From contig JAOSKN010000002.1 in assembly GCA_027493525.1 (NCBI GenBank), positions 910,288 through 974,287 on the forward strand: a stretch of DNA of 64,000 nucleotides, written 5' to 3'. The translations under genes and the position numbers were made by a program. Origin of the DNA: Planctomycetota bacterium. GTDB taxonomy: Bacteria; Planctomycetota; SZUA-567; H5-PLA8. This document shows, piece after piece, positions 8,787 to 17,032 of this stretch (position 1 is the first letter of the stretch; each line of letters opens with the position of its first letter). The notes under the pieces were generated by a model. That model was not told the origin of the DNA. It searched no databases and saw only the letters and a list, made by a program, of their open reading frames with translations.

Positions 8787-9881
8787 TTACCGCCCCTCCA
8801 GCTTCTCCAGCTTGGCCTTCGTCCGCTGGACGTACTCGCCCAGTTGCGCGTCTTTCTCGGCGCGGGCGACGAACTCGCGGTAATTCCGGATCGCGCCGCG
8901 GGGATTGCCTTGCATTTCCATCGCGTTTCCGCAGGCGAAATAGACCAGCGGCTCAGGGCACTTCTTTTCGATGGCCTCCTCGAAGTACGCCTGCGCCTCC
9001 TTGAACTTGCGCATCGAATGGAAAAGGCTGCCGACCTCGTAGAGGTACTCGGGATCTTTGGCCGGATTGATCACGCTCGCGGCCTTGTAGCATTTCACGG
9101 CCTCGTCGAGTCGCCCCTGGCGTCCCAGCGCGCGCCCCAGGTAAGCGTGGAAATCGCTGTCGCCGCCCCCGCCGCAGAGCCCGATGGCCGTGCGGAAGCA
9201 GATCTCGGCCTGCCGCGACTGCTGGACCACGCCGAAGACGACGCCCGTGTTGAACCAAGTGATCGCGTCGCTGGGATCTTCGCCCAGCGCGAGTTTGAAC
9301 TTCCCCAGCGCCTCTTCGTACTTCTTGCCGTTCAGCAGGTCCGCCGCGACCTGGAGGTGGTCGTTGCGCGCGGCGGGCCCGCCGCCGGTGCGCGGGATCC
9401 CGCAGCTCTTTAGCGCCTCGTCCAGGCCGGCGTAGGCGTCCTGCAACACGGTGGCGACGGTGGTGCGGGCCTCGTCGCCCTTCTTGGCCTGGAGCCTGGC
9501 CAGTTCCTCCGCGCGCTCCTCGGGGGTTTTCTCGTAGGGCAGCTTCTCGTTCATGTCGCCGGGGACCAGTTGGAAGCGCAGCGGGAATTCGGACTTCGCG
9601 CGCACGGGCACGCCGCCGGTGAAGTCCGGTTTGAAGCCCGCCGCGCGGACGGTGATCCCGTAGGCGCCGGCCGGAAGCGTCAGCTTGCAGGCGCCGGAGG
9701 CGTCGGAACTGAATTCGACCGGCTTATCGCCGCCGATCTTCAGCGCCTTGATCGAGGCGTTGGCGACGGGCGTCTCGAAGCGGTCGGTGATTTTCACCAG
9801 CAAGGTTCCGTCCTCGGCGCGCGCGCACGCGCAACCGGCGAGCAGGACCAGCAGGCAGGCGGACGACGTGGCGTGGCGCAT
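8787..9881 (-). CDS. Exported carboxypeptidase-regulatory-like plus TPR protein
   Basis: 364 residues. N-terminal signal peptide with a lipobox-like LLAGCACA sequence (Cys near residue 17), so probably a lipoprotein. Residues about 25-105 form a carboxypeptidase-regulatory-like beta-sandwich (VANASIKALKIGG ... LTLPAGAYGITVRAAGF). Residues about 170-355 contain tandem TPR units (for example YEEALGKFKLALGEDPSDA, LDEAVKCYKAASVINPAKD, FKEAQAYFEEAIEKKCPE). TPR proteins of this kind act as protein-interaction platforms; a substrate cannot be given. Thirteen bases downstream of the HEAT-vWA gene and on the same strand, so the two are probably co-transcribed. Confidence 0.8.
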   Translation of the reverse strand: MRHATSSACLLVLLAGCACARAEDGTLLVKITDRFETPVANASIKALKIGGDKPVEFSSDASGACKLTLPAGAYGITVRAAGFKPDFTGGVPVRAKSEFPLRFQLVPGDMNEKLPYEKTPEERAEELARLQAKKGDEARTTVATVLQDAYAGLDEALKSCGIPRTGGGPAARNDHLQVAADLLNGKKYEEALGKFKLALGEDPSDAITWFNTGVVFGVVQQSRQAEICFRTAIGLCGGGGDSDFHAYLGRALGRQGRLDEAVKCYKAASVINPAKDPEYLYEVGSLFHSMRKFKEAQAYFEEAIEKKCPEPLVYFACGNAMEMQGNPRGAIRNYREFVARAEKDAQLGEYVQRTKAKLEKLEGR

Positions 9882-9894
9882 GGCGGCTCGTGCC

Positions 9895-11412
9895 TCACTT
9901 CTGCGGCGGGGGCGCCAGGAGCTTCTCCCGGGACGGCGGCGTCAGCCACTTCGCCAGCGTCTCCTGGGGAAGTTCCTGGGACTTGGGATCGGGCTTCTCG
10001 ACGCCGAGGTCGACGATGCGGCTCCAGGCCTTGTTGTATTCGTAGAAGCGCCCGCCGCCGACTTCCGCGAGGATCCGGTACGTGGGCTTGTGCTCGGCGC
10101 CGTGAAGCGAGCGGATGTAGAGCGCGTTGAACTGGACGCGGTCGAACTCCCAGGCCTCCTTGACGGTCAGCAGGCACTGCTGGAGCCCATCGTCGCGGGG
10201 CGTGGTGTCGCCGACGACCAGGACCACCTTACGGGCGTTCGCGCGCCAGGCCATCGCGCTGACGGCGTGGCGGATGCCGAGATGAAGGCCGCCGGAGCCG
10301 CCGCCGAAGGTCGCGTCGAGAATGTCGTCGCGCGCCTTCTGCAGATTCCGCGAGAGCGCGAACGGCTTGATCTGGTAGGTGAGGGTCCGGGCCGCGGCGT
10401 CGGCGCGGTAGCGAACGCTGCCCATGCGCAGCGAAGGCGTCTGCTTGGCCATCTGCTCCAGGACCGCGTCGATCGCCGCGCTTACTTCGGGCCAGATATG
10501 CAGCAGGCTCCCGGTGGTGTCGAAGACCACCAGGAAGTCGATGGAGGATTCCTGCACCGGCTGGGCGTACGGATCGCGGTAATCGGGTTCGTAGCTGTCT
10601 TCGGCGCCGGGCTTGCCGTCGGGGTTCTTGTGCGCCCGGGATTCGATCTGCAGGTCGCCGCCCTTGTGCGCCTCGATCCATTCCTCCCACTTCACGAGGT
10701 TGTAACGGTTCTTCTCGCCGGTGAGGTGCTCCAGGGTGTCGGGGATCGCCGGGCGCAGCTCGAGCCGCTCCGTCCTGAGCCGGCCGACCAGGAGCGGGAC
10801 GGACTCGAGGTCGCCGAGCGTGGCGAGGCCCTCGATCGCAGCCACGCTCACGTCGTCGTCGGGATCGTCGAGCAGCGCGCGCAGCGCCGGCGCGGCGTCC
10901 TTGCCGCCCAGGTGCGCGATGAGTTGCACGCAACGGAATCGCCCGATGGGATTGAGCGCGCGCGCGTCCGGCTTCAAAGCATTCACGTAATGCCGCGTCG
11001 CTTCGTCGCGGCCGAGCAACCGCCCCAGCGACTCCGCCGCCAGCCGGCGCATGGAGAGGAGCGGATCGGCCAGCGAGACCTCGAAGAGTCGCTCCTGAGC
11101 AGCCTTGACTCCCAGCGCGCCCAGCGCCTCGAGCGCCGCCTTGCGCCGGCCGCCGTCGCCCAGGTCGTAAAGCTGCCACAGGTAAGGCAGGGCCAGCGGG
11201 GAGGCGGTCTCGGCCAGTTTTCGGGCGGCCGTCTCGACGACTTCCAGCTTCACGTCGCGCAAAGCCGGAGCGATCCGGCTAATCTCGGCCGAGGTGGGCT
11301 TTGCGGGCGCCTCTTCGGCGAAGAGGCCGCGGCTTGAAAGCACAACGAGCAAGGGCCACGCAAGGTGCGTCAGGAATCGGCGCGCCGCTTGTATAGATCC
11401 CGTACCCTTCAT
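9895..11412 (-). CDS. Exported HEAT-repeat and von Willebrand A domain protein
   Basis: 505 residues. N-terminal signal peptide (about residues 12-33). Residues 45-230 contain HEAT-type alpha-helical repeats (alternating ALPYLWQL, KAALEALGALG, RRLAAESLGRL, PALRALLDDPDDDVSVAAIEGLATLG). Residues about 290-480 form a vWA domain with the MIDAS-type start VFDTTGSL (DxTxS in place of DxSxS) and a later VVLVVGDTTPRDDG strand. Such secreted repeat-vWA proteins are common in Planctomycetota and are thought to mediate protein binding; the partner here is unknown. Upstream gene of a two-gene operon with the TPR protein. Confidence 0.82.
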   Translation of the reverse strand: MKGTGSIQAARRFLTHLAWPLLVVLSSRGLFAEEAPAKPTSAEISRIAPALRDVKLEVVETAARKLAETASPLALPYLWQLYDLGDGGRRKAALEALGALGVKAAQERLFEVSLADPLLSMRRLAAESLGRLLGRDEATRHYVNALKPDARALNPIGRFRCVQLIAHLGGKDAAPALRALLDDPDDDVSVAAIEGLATLGDLESVPLLVGRLRTERLELRPAIPDTLEHLTGEKNRYNLVKWEEWIEAHKGGDLQIESRAHKNPDGKPGAEDSYEPDYRDPYAQPVQESSIDFLVVFDTTGSLLHIWPEVSAAIDAVLEQMAKQTPSLRMGSVRYRADAAARTLTYQIKPFALSRNLQKARDDILDATFGGGSGGLHLGIRHAVSAMAWRANARKVVLVVGDTTPRDDGLQQCLLTVKEAWEFDRVQFNALYIRSLHGAEHKPTYRILAEVGGGRFYEYNKAWSRIVDLGVEKPDPKSQELPQETLAKWLTPPSREKLLAPPPQK

Positions 11413-11561
11413 CGTAAAGCTATCCTTGCCCCAGAGCGGGTTGCTGTCTACTGTATTGGACGTATTCGACGTGACGATTCAGCCTGCCTTTCCTGAGCCG
11501 GTCTTTAGGGACTGGATGCTCCTCTCCGGCAGGTTGCTGCGCGCTGCGGGGGGATTCCTGG

Positions 11562-12059
11562 ATGCATCTGTACCTGATGCGGCACGGCATCGCGGAGGAT
11601 CGCCAGATCTGGTACGGTCCGGACCGCGCCCGCCCCCTGACCGCCAAAGGCCGCAAGCGCACCCGCGCCATGGTGCTCGAATTGAAGCACCGCAAGCTCC
11701 TGAAGCTCGACGAGATCTGGACCAGCCCGCTGACCCGCGCCAAACAGACGGCGGAGGTCGTCAAGGAAGCGTTGGACGTAAAGGTGCGGGAGATCAAGGC
11801 GCTGGCCTGCGGCGCCACCGTCGAGGATCTGATGCGGGAGCTGAAGAGCAACGGCGCGCCGGATCGGCTCATCCTGGTGGGCCACGAGCCGGACATGGGG
11901 TACATCTACGCGGAGCTGTCGGGATTGAAGGAGCCTTTCCCGTTCAAGAAAGCCGGCGTGGCGCTCCTGGCCGGCGAGTTCAAGCCCGGCGGCATGGCGG
12001 TCAAATGGTACAAACGGCCCAAAGACCTGCTGAGCAAGGAAGAACAGCAGAAGGTATGA
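11562..12059 (+). CDS. sixA: SixA-type phosphohistidine phosphatase
   Basis: 165-residue histidine-phosphatase-superfamily protein. The catalytic LMRHGIAED motif is at residues 5-13 (RHG), followed by WTSPLTRAKQTAEVV, and the second histidine is in LVGHEPDM near residue 107. Length and the absence of the branch-two insert fit SixA rather than phosphoglycerate mutase or CobC. SixA removes phosphate from His residues of phosphorelay proteins, which is of interest given the hybrid kinase 13 kb away, though no direct link is visible. The protein is cytosolic, with a Lys-rich C-terminus. Confidence 0.85.
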   Translation: MHLYLMRHGIAEDRQIWYGPDRARPLTAKGRKRTRAMVLELKHRKLLKLDEIWTSPLTRAKQTAEVVKEALDVKVREIKALACGATVEDLMRELKSNGAPDRLILVGHEPDMGYIYAELSGLKEPFPFKKAGVALLAGEFKPGGMAVKWYKRPKDLLSKEEQQKV

Positions 12060-12145
12060 ACCGGCCAATTTCTCGGCAGTCTCGAAACCGCATGCCGAGT
12101 CCAGTGTTCTAAGTAGGCAGGAGCATCTACCCAGGGGGCCGACGC

Positions 12146-13258
12146 ATGGTGCAGCGCTTGACCTGTGGGATGATTATTCTGTGCCTGGGCCTCGCGCCGC
12201 TCTTCGGCGCCGAGGCGCCGGCCGATTCGGGCGCGCAACCGGAAGTGACGCCGCAGGTGCTTCAATCGATCGACAAAGCCTGCGGCTGGCTCGCCCGGCA
12301 GCAGGGCAAGGACGGCGGGCTGAATTCGCAGTACAGCGTGGCCGCGACGGCGCTGGCGGGCCTGGCCTGGCTGGGTTCGGGGAGCACGCCCGATTCGGGT
12401 CCCTACGCGCGGAACGTCACGCAGGCCCTGCGCTTCATCCTCAACAGCCAGAGCAAGAACGGGTTCGTCTCGGAGGGGCGCAACTACGGCGCTTCGATGA
12501 TGTACGGGCACGGGTATTCGACGCAGTTCCTCGCCGAGGCCTACGGGATGGTCCGGGATCCGGATCTGGCCGATGAGGTCCGCCAGGCGCTGCAGAAATC
12601 GACGCGCCTGCTGGAGACCACGCAGAACACGTTCGGCGGCTGGAACAGCTCGCCCAACGCGCAGGGCAGCGACGACGGCTCGGGCGCGGTGGCGATCATG
12701 CAGATCTCGGCGCTCCGCGCGGCCGAGTCCTGCGGGGTGTACGTCAAGACGCAGACGATCTCCAAGTCGAAGAAATACCTGCTGGAGATGACGAACAACG
12801 AAGGCTGGTACGCCTACAACTGGCACGCGCGCAGTTCGGGCCGGGGTTCGCCGGGGACGACGGCGGCCGGGATGTACATGCTCGGCGCGATGGGCCTGCA
12901 CGCCGATCCGCGTTACGCCAAGGGGATCAAGAACCTGATGGCGACCAGCCCCTTCATGAAGACCAAGGGCGGCTGGGGCGAGGCCGGCGGGTGGGGCTGG
13001 TACTACTACACCTGCTTCTATGCCTCGCTGGCGATCTTCCAGCACGGCGGCGAAGAGTGGCGGCAGTGGTATCCGGCGATGGTGACCGACCTGCTGAAGA
13101 AGCAGCGCCCGGACGGCGGCTGGGACGACGGTTACGGCGGCGTCATGACCGGCCTGGCCGCGCTGTGCCTGGAGTTGCCGCTTGCGCTATCTGCCGATGT
13201 TCCAGGAGGGCGGCGCGGGGATGGACGGGCGCTGAGGCCGCCGCGCATATCGTATTGA
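12146..13258 (+). CDS. Secreted prenyltransferase/squalene-oxidase-repeat protein with a C-terminal frameshift
   Basis: Signal peptide at residues 1-23 followed by an alpha/alpha-toroid of terpene-cyclase-type repeats (SIDKACGWLARQQGKDGGL, VTDLLKKQRPDGGWDDG). The family is frequent in Planctomycetota; it keeps the fold of squalene cyclases, but catalysis is not established. As read, the frame ends in an Arg/Pro-rich tail at 13258. One extra base at 13182-13183 (CTTG for CTG) explains this: removing a T gives LPLRYLPMFQEGGAGMDGR and a stop at 13235, a 362-residue protein with the YLPxFQ ending usual in the family. I therefore regard the last 24 residues of the given frame as an artefact. Confidence 0.85.
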   Translation: MVQRLTCGMIILCLGLAPLFGAEAPADSGAQPEVTPQVLQSIDKACGWLARQQGKDGGLNSQYSVAATALAGLAWLGSGSTPDSGPYARNVTQALRFILNSQSKNGFVSEGRNYGASMMYGHGYSTQFLAEAYGMVRDPDLADEVRQALQKSTRLLETTQNTFGGWNSSPNAQGSDDGSGAVAIMQISALRAAESCGVYVKTQTISKSKKYLLEMTNNEGWYAYNWHARSSGRGSPGTTAAGMYMLGAMGLHADPRYAKGIKNLMATSPFMKTKGGWGEAGGWGWYYYTCFYASLAIFQHGGEEWRQWYPAMVTDLLKKQRPDGGWDDGYGGVMTGLAALCLELPLALSADVPGGRRGDGRALRPPRISY

Positions 13259-13292
13259 GAACCCGCCGCCTCTCGGTTAGCACAAGTATCCC

Positions 13293-13808
13293 ATGAGCGA
13301 AACCGAACGCGCTTCCGCCGCCGCGCCCGCGTCATCGCCCGCGCCGGGCGAGGTGAAGATCCGTCCCGCCAGAGAAGGCGAGTCGAAGGCCGTGCGCGCC
13401 CTGATCGGGCTCTTTCCCCAGAAGCTGGTGCAGAGCCCGCTGCCCAAGCTCAAATACTTCATGGTCGCCGAGGTGGACGGCCGGCTGGTGGGCTGCTGCG
13501 CGCTGGACATCTTCTCGCGGCGCATGGCCGAGATCCGCAGCCTCTCGGTGCATCCCGACTTCCAGGGCCGCGGGATCGCCACGCAGCTCATCGAGGCCTG
13601 CGTGCGTTATGCCAAGCGCCGGCGCATCCGCGAGCTGATGACGATCACCAGCAGCCTGAGCCTATTCGAGAAATGCGGCTTCTCGCCGTTCAAGAGCGAA
13701 CGCCTGGCGCTGATCCGGCAATTGGAGGCGCCGCCGCCCGACCCGCTCCAGCCGCCGCCCGTCCGGCCGGCGACCGAGGACGACGGGCCCGGCGCGGAAA
13801 GCGCATGA
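13293..13808 (+). CDS. GNAT-family N-acetyltransferase (ArgA-like)
   Basis: 171 residues. The GNAT core runs from about residue 22 to 140, with motif A visible as LSVHPDFQGRGIATQLIEAC (acetyl-CoA binding, Q/RxxGxG/A as QGRGIA). The pattern IRPAREGESKAVRALIG ... RRRIRELMTITSSLSLFEKCGF resembles the stand-alone N-acetylglutamate-synthase-type GNATs (ArgA acetyltransferase domain), so arginine biosynthesis is possible but not proven. The first 20 and last 35 residues are Ala/Pro-rich and probably disordered. Its stop overlaps a possible ATG of nadK (ATGA at 13805-13808), suggesting coupled translation. Confidence 0.8.
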   Translation: MSETERASAAAPASSPAPGEVKIRPAREGESKAVRALIGLFPQKLVQSPLPKLKYFMVAEVDGRLVGCCALDIFSRRMAEIRSLSVHPDFQGRGIATQLIEACVRYAKRRRIRELMTITSSLSLFEKCGFSPFKSERLALIRQLEAPPPDPLQPPPVRPATEDDGPGAESA

Positions 13809-13834
13809 GCCGCGCCTCGGGGACGGGCACGCCC

Positions 13835-14689
13835 ATGAAGCGCATCTTTCTGGTCGCGTACACCAAACGCAAAAAGGAAGTCGGGCCGGTGCTGCGCGCG
13901 CTCCTGCCGTGGCTGCGTTCGGTCGCCCAGGTCGTCGGCATCGACCGCGAGGACGGCAAGGACCTCGGCAAAGTCGACGCGGACCTGATGGTCGTCTTCG
14001 GCGGCGACGGGACGATGCTCAGCGTCGCGCGGCGCATGAAGGGCAACCCCGTGCCCGTGCTGGGCGTCAACATGGGCGTGCTCGGGTTCATGGCCGAAGT
14101 GAGCCACGAGGACTTGAAGCAGATCCTGCCCGGCGTGCTGGCGGGGCGGGGGATCGTTTCCCCGCGCATGATGCTCCAGGCCACCATCGTCGGCGGCGGG
14201 CGCGGCCAGAAGGACCGCGCCTTCATCGCGCTGAACGACGCGGTGCTCCTGCGCCTGCCCAAGGCCGCCATGATGAGCGTGGGCGTCTCGGTCAGCGGCG
14301 AGTTCGTCGCGCGCTACAAGGGCGACGGGCTGATCGTCAGCACCGCGACGGGCTCCACCGGCTACAGCCTCTCCGCCGGCGGGCCGATCCTCTCCGAACG
14401 CCTCAAGGGCTTCATCGTGGTCCCCGTCTGCGCCCACACCTTGGCCAGCCGCCCGATCGTGCTCTCCGGCGAGGAGCAGCTCGAGATCGAGGCCGAGACC
14501 CGCTCGGGATCGCCCGTCGAGCTGGTCATGGATGGGCAGGTGAGCGTGAGCCTCAAGAGCGGGACGCGGGTGCGCATCCAGAAGGCGCCCTACGAGTTCA
14601 ACATCGTCTCGCTGGGCCTGAAAGGGCGCTTCGAGATCATTCGCGACAAGCTGCATTGGGCCGGCTGGCTGAAGGAAGGGCGGGGGTAG
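13835..14689 (+). CDS. nadK: NAD kinase (ATP-NAD kinase)
   Basis: Cytosolic enzyme that phosphorylates NAD to NADP. 284 residues from the ATG at 13835. Diagnostic motifs: GGDGT (VVFGGDGTMLSVAR, near residue 53), LGVNMGVLGFM, the NDAVL motif (usually NE/D), and TGSTGYSLSAGGPI near residue 174. The C-terminal third forms the expected beta-sandwich. I prefer 13835 because homologues begin KRxxLV; an in-frame ATG at 13805 overlaps the stop of the GNAT gene as ATGA and would add ten residues, so it is a real alternative. Further upstream the open frame is only the shadow of the GNAT gene. Confidence 0.92.
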   Translation: MKRIFLVAYTKRKKEVGPVLRALLPWLRSVAQVVGIDREDGKDLGKVDADLMVVFGGDGTMLSVARRMKGNPVPVLGVNMGVLGFMAEVSHEDLKQILPGVLAGRGIVSPRMMLQATIVGGGRGQKDRAFIALNDAVLLRLPKAAMMSVGVSVSGEFVARYKGDGLIVSTATGSTGYSLSAGGPILSERLKGFIVVPVCAHTLASRPIVLSGEEQLEIEAETRSGSPVELVMDGQVSVSLKSGTRVRIQKAPYEFNIVSLGLKGRFEIIRDKLHWAGWLKEGRG

Positions 14690-14749
14690 CTCGCGCCGGC
14701 CGCCCGCGAACCGGGCGCGCCGTTCGAACTGGCCCGCGCGGCGCGCGGC

Positions 14750-15571
14750 CTACTTCCGATACCTCGCGGGGATGGCCTCGCCCACGCCGTGCTTGGGCGA
14801 CTGCTCGTACAGCGGGAGCGCCTTCCCTTGGAGCTTCTGCAGGGCCTTGACGCGCGTATCGCCGCTGGGGTGGGTGCTGAGGAACTCCGGGGGCGCGCCG
14901 CCGCCGGACTGCCCGAAGCTCTGCCAAAACTTGACGGCTTCCTGCGGGTCGTAGCCGGCCTTGGCCATGTACATCAGTCCCAGTTCGTCGGCTTCGGACT
15001 CGTGGGTGCGGCTGAAGGGGAGCAGGACGCCGATCTGCGCGCCAGCGCCGAAGGCGGCCATGGCGATGTTCGCGCGGGTGGGTTCGACGCCCTTGGCCTT
15101 GAGCGCCACGTCGATGCCGGTCGCCACGCCCTGCACGACGATCTGCTGGCTCATCCGTTCGCCGCCGTGACGTGCGATGGCGTGGGCGATCTCGTGTCCC
15201 ATCACCGCCGCCAGTTGCGCCTCGTTTTCCATGTACTTCAGGATGCCCGTGTAGAAGGCGACTTTTCCGCCCGGCAGGCAGAAGGCGTTGGCGGTGGGCG
15301 ACTCGAGGACGACGAATTCGTAGGTGAAGCCGCGGTCCGGCGCGACGGCGGCGATCCGCGTCCCGACGCGTTCCACCAGCGCGTTGAGGTCCGGGTCGCG
15401 GCTGCGCTTCTCGGTCTTCAGCACCTCCTGGTAGGACTGAAGCCCAAGGCTGTTCTCGTAGCTTTCGCTGGTCAGGACCAGTTGCGTCCGGTCCGTGCCC
15501 TCGACCTTGCGGCAGCCCGGGGTCAAGGCCAGGCCGAGGCAACAGAGCAGCGCAAGCGCGGCGATTCGCAT
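14750..15571 (-). CDS. M48-family metallopeptidase, lipoprotein
   Basis: 273 residues. Lipoprotein signal with lipobox LALTPGC (Cys near residue 20). The zinc-binding HExxH is HEIAHAIARH (near residue 126) with the third ligand in ESEADELGL about 65 residues later. The region ANAFCLPGGKVAFYTG is typical of the BepA/LoiP/YcaL group of periplasmic M48 proteases, which degrade misassembled outer-membrane proteins. No TPR domain follows, unlike BepA, so LoiP-like is the better comparison. It is convergent with nadK and divergent from hpnB. Confidence 0.88.
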   Translation of the reverse strand: MRIAALALLCCLGLALTPGCRKVEGTDRTQLVLTSESYENSLGLQSYQEVLKTEKRSRDPDLNALVERVGTRIAAVAPDRGFTYEFVVLESPTANAFCLPGGKVAFYTGILKYMENEAQLAAVMGHEIAHAIARHGGERMSQQIVVQGVATGIDVALKAKGVEPTRANIAMAAFGAGAQIGVLLPFSRTHESEADELGLMYMAKAGYDPQEAVKFWQSFGQSGGGAPPEFLSTHPSGDTRVKALQKLQGKALPLYEQSPKHGVGEAIPARYRK

Positions 15572-15756
15572 GATGGACTCCTTTGGGCTCTTCAGGCCCG
15601 TGCATTAGACCACGACTTCGGCGGCGGAACAGCAAAAACGGGCCGGGCCGGCGCCTGCCGGCGCCCGCGGCGAATCCCGTTCCCACCCCGTGCAAGATTC
15701 CGGCGCTCCCTTACACTGGGGGCGAGCCCCGAACCTCGAACGCCGAACCCGGATCC

Positions 15757-16961
15757 ATGCTCTTCGCGCTCATCTGCTGCTCGGTCCTGATGCTGGTCAG
15801 CGTGCTGATCTGGCTGGCGGTGGTCTTCCATCCCGCGCGCGCTTGGGACTTCCAGCCCGTCGCCGAGGACGTGCCCGCGCCGCCGCCGCCGGAGGCCTGG
15901 CCGCCGGTCTGCATCCTCGTCCCTGCGCGCAATGAGTCCGAGACGCTGCCGCGCACGCTCCCCGCGCTGCTGGGACAGGAGTACGCCGGCCCGCTGCGGG
16001 TCGTGCTGGTCGACGACCGCAGTACGGACGGCACGGCCGAGGTCGCGCGGCGGCTGGGCCGGGAGGCCGGCGCGGAAGGCCGCCTGTCGGTCCTGGAGGG
16101 GCAGCCGCTCCCCGACGGCTGGGTGGGAAAAGTCTGGGCGCTGGAGCAGGGGCGGCGGCACGCCGCCGGCCTGGGCGCGAAGTATCTGCTGCTCACCGAC
16201 GCCGACATCCTCCACGCCCGGCACTCGCTCAAGCGCCTGGTCGCCGAGAGCGAAGCCGCCGAACTGGCGCTCAACAGCCGCATGGCGCTGTTGCGCTGCC
16301 AATCGGGCGCGGAGCGGCTCCTGATCCCCGCCTTCGTCTTCTTCTTCAACCTCCTGTATCCGATGCGCTGGGTGAACGATCCGCGGCATGCCCTGGCCGC
16401 CTCGGCCGGGGGTTGCGTGCTGCTGAACGCCGAGGCGCTCGCGGCCGCCGGCGGGCTCGAGACGATCCGCGGCGCGATCATCGACGACGTGAGCCTGGCG
16501 CGCGCGGTGAAGGCTCCCGGGCGGCCGCTCCGGCTGGCGCTGAGCCGCAACGACGTCGTGAGCCTGCGCGCCTACGACGACCTCGACAGCGTCTGGTCGA
16601 TGGTCCGCCGCACGGCGTTCACCGAGTTGGGCTACTCGTGGTTGAAGCTCCTCGGCTGCATCGGGATGCTGGCGATCCTATTCGTGCTCCCCCGTTGGCG
16701 GTGGCCGGCGGCGCGATGCTGGCGATCCAGGTGGCCGGCGGAGTATGGGACGCCGAGTATCTCACCTGGGCGGTCGGGCTCACGGCGAAGGGCCTGGTCG
16801 CGTGGGGACTGATGGGCGACGTGTACGCGCCCGCCGTGCGCTTCTTCGGGCTTCCGCGGAGCTGGGCCTATACGCTGCCGCTGGTCGGCCTGCTGTACGG
16901 CCTGATGACCGTGGATTCGGCTTGGAAGCATCTCTTTGGCAGGCAGCGCGGCTGGCGCTGA
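15757..16961 (+). CDS. hpnB: Hopanoid-associated glycosyltransferase HpnB-like, frameshifted
   Basis: Family 2 glycosyltransferase with an N-terminal membrane helix (residues 1-24), the GT-A core (VCILVPARNESETLPRTL, VVLVDDRSTDGTAE, a DADI metal site, IDDVSLARAVK), and C-terminal helices. The first frame runs from ATG 15757 to about 16690 and then continues out of family to 16812. The true C-terminus is in the next frame, reading PPLAVAGGAMLAI to WKHLFGRQRGWR with a stop at 16961. Adding one C to the C-run at 16689-16693 joins them into a 401-residue protein of normal HpnB length and ending. HpnB is found in hopanoid gene clusters, though no other hopanoid gene is nearby. Confidence 0.85.
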
Positions 16962-17032
16962 ACCGGGCGGGGTTGCGCGTACAAGCCGCGCGGATTGTGC
17001 TACACTGAGCCTTCCGCATCGGGGAAGCCGAC

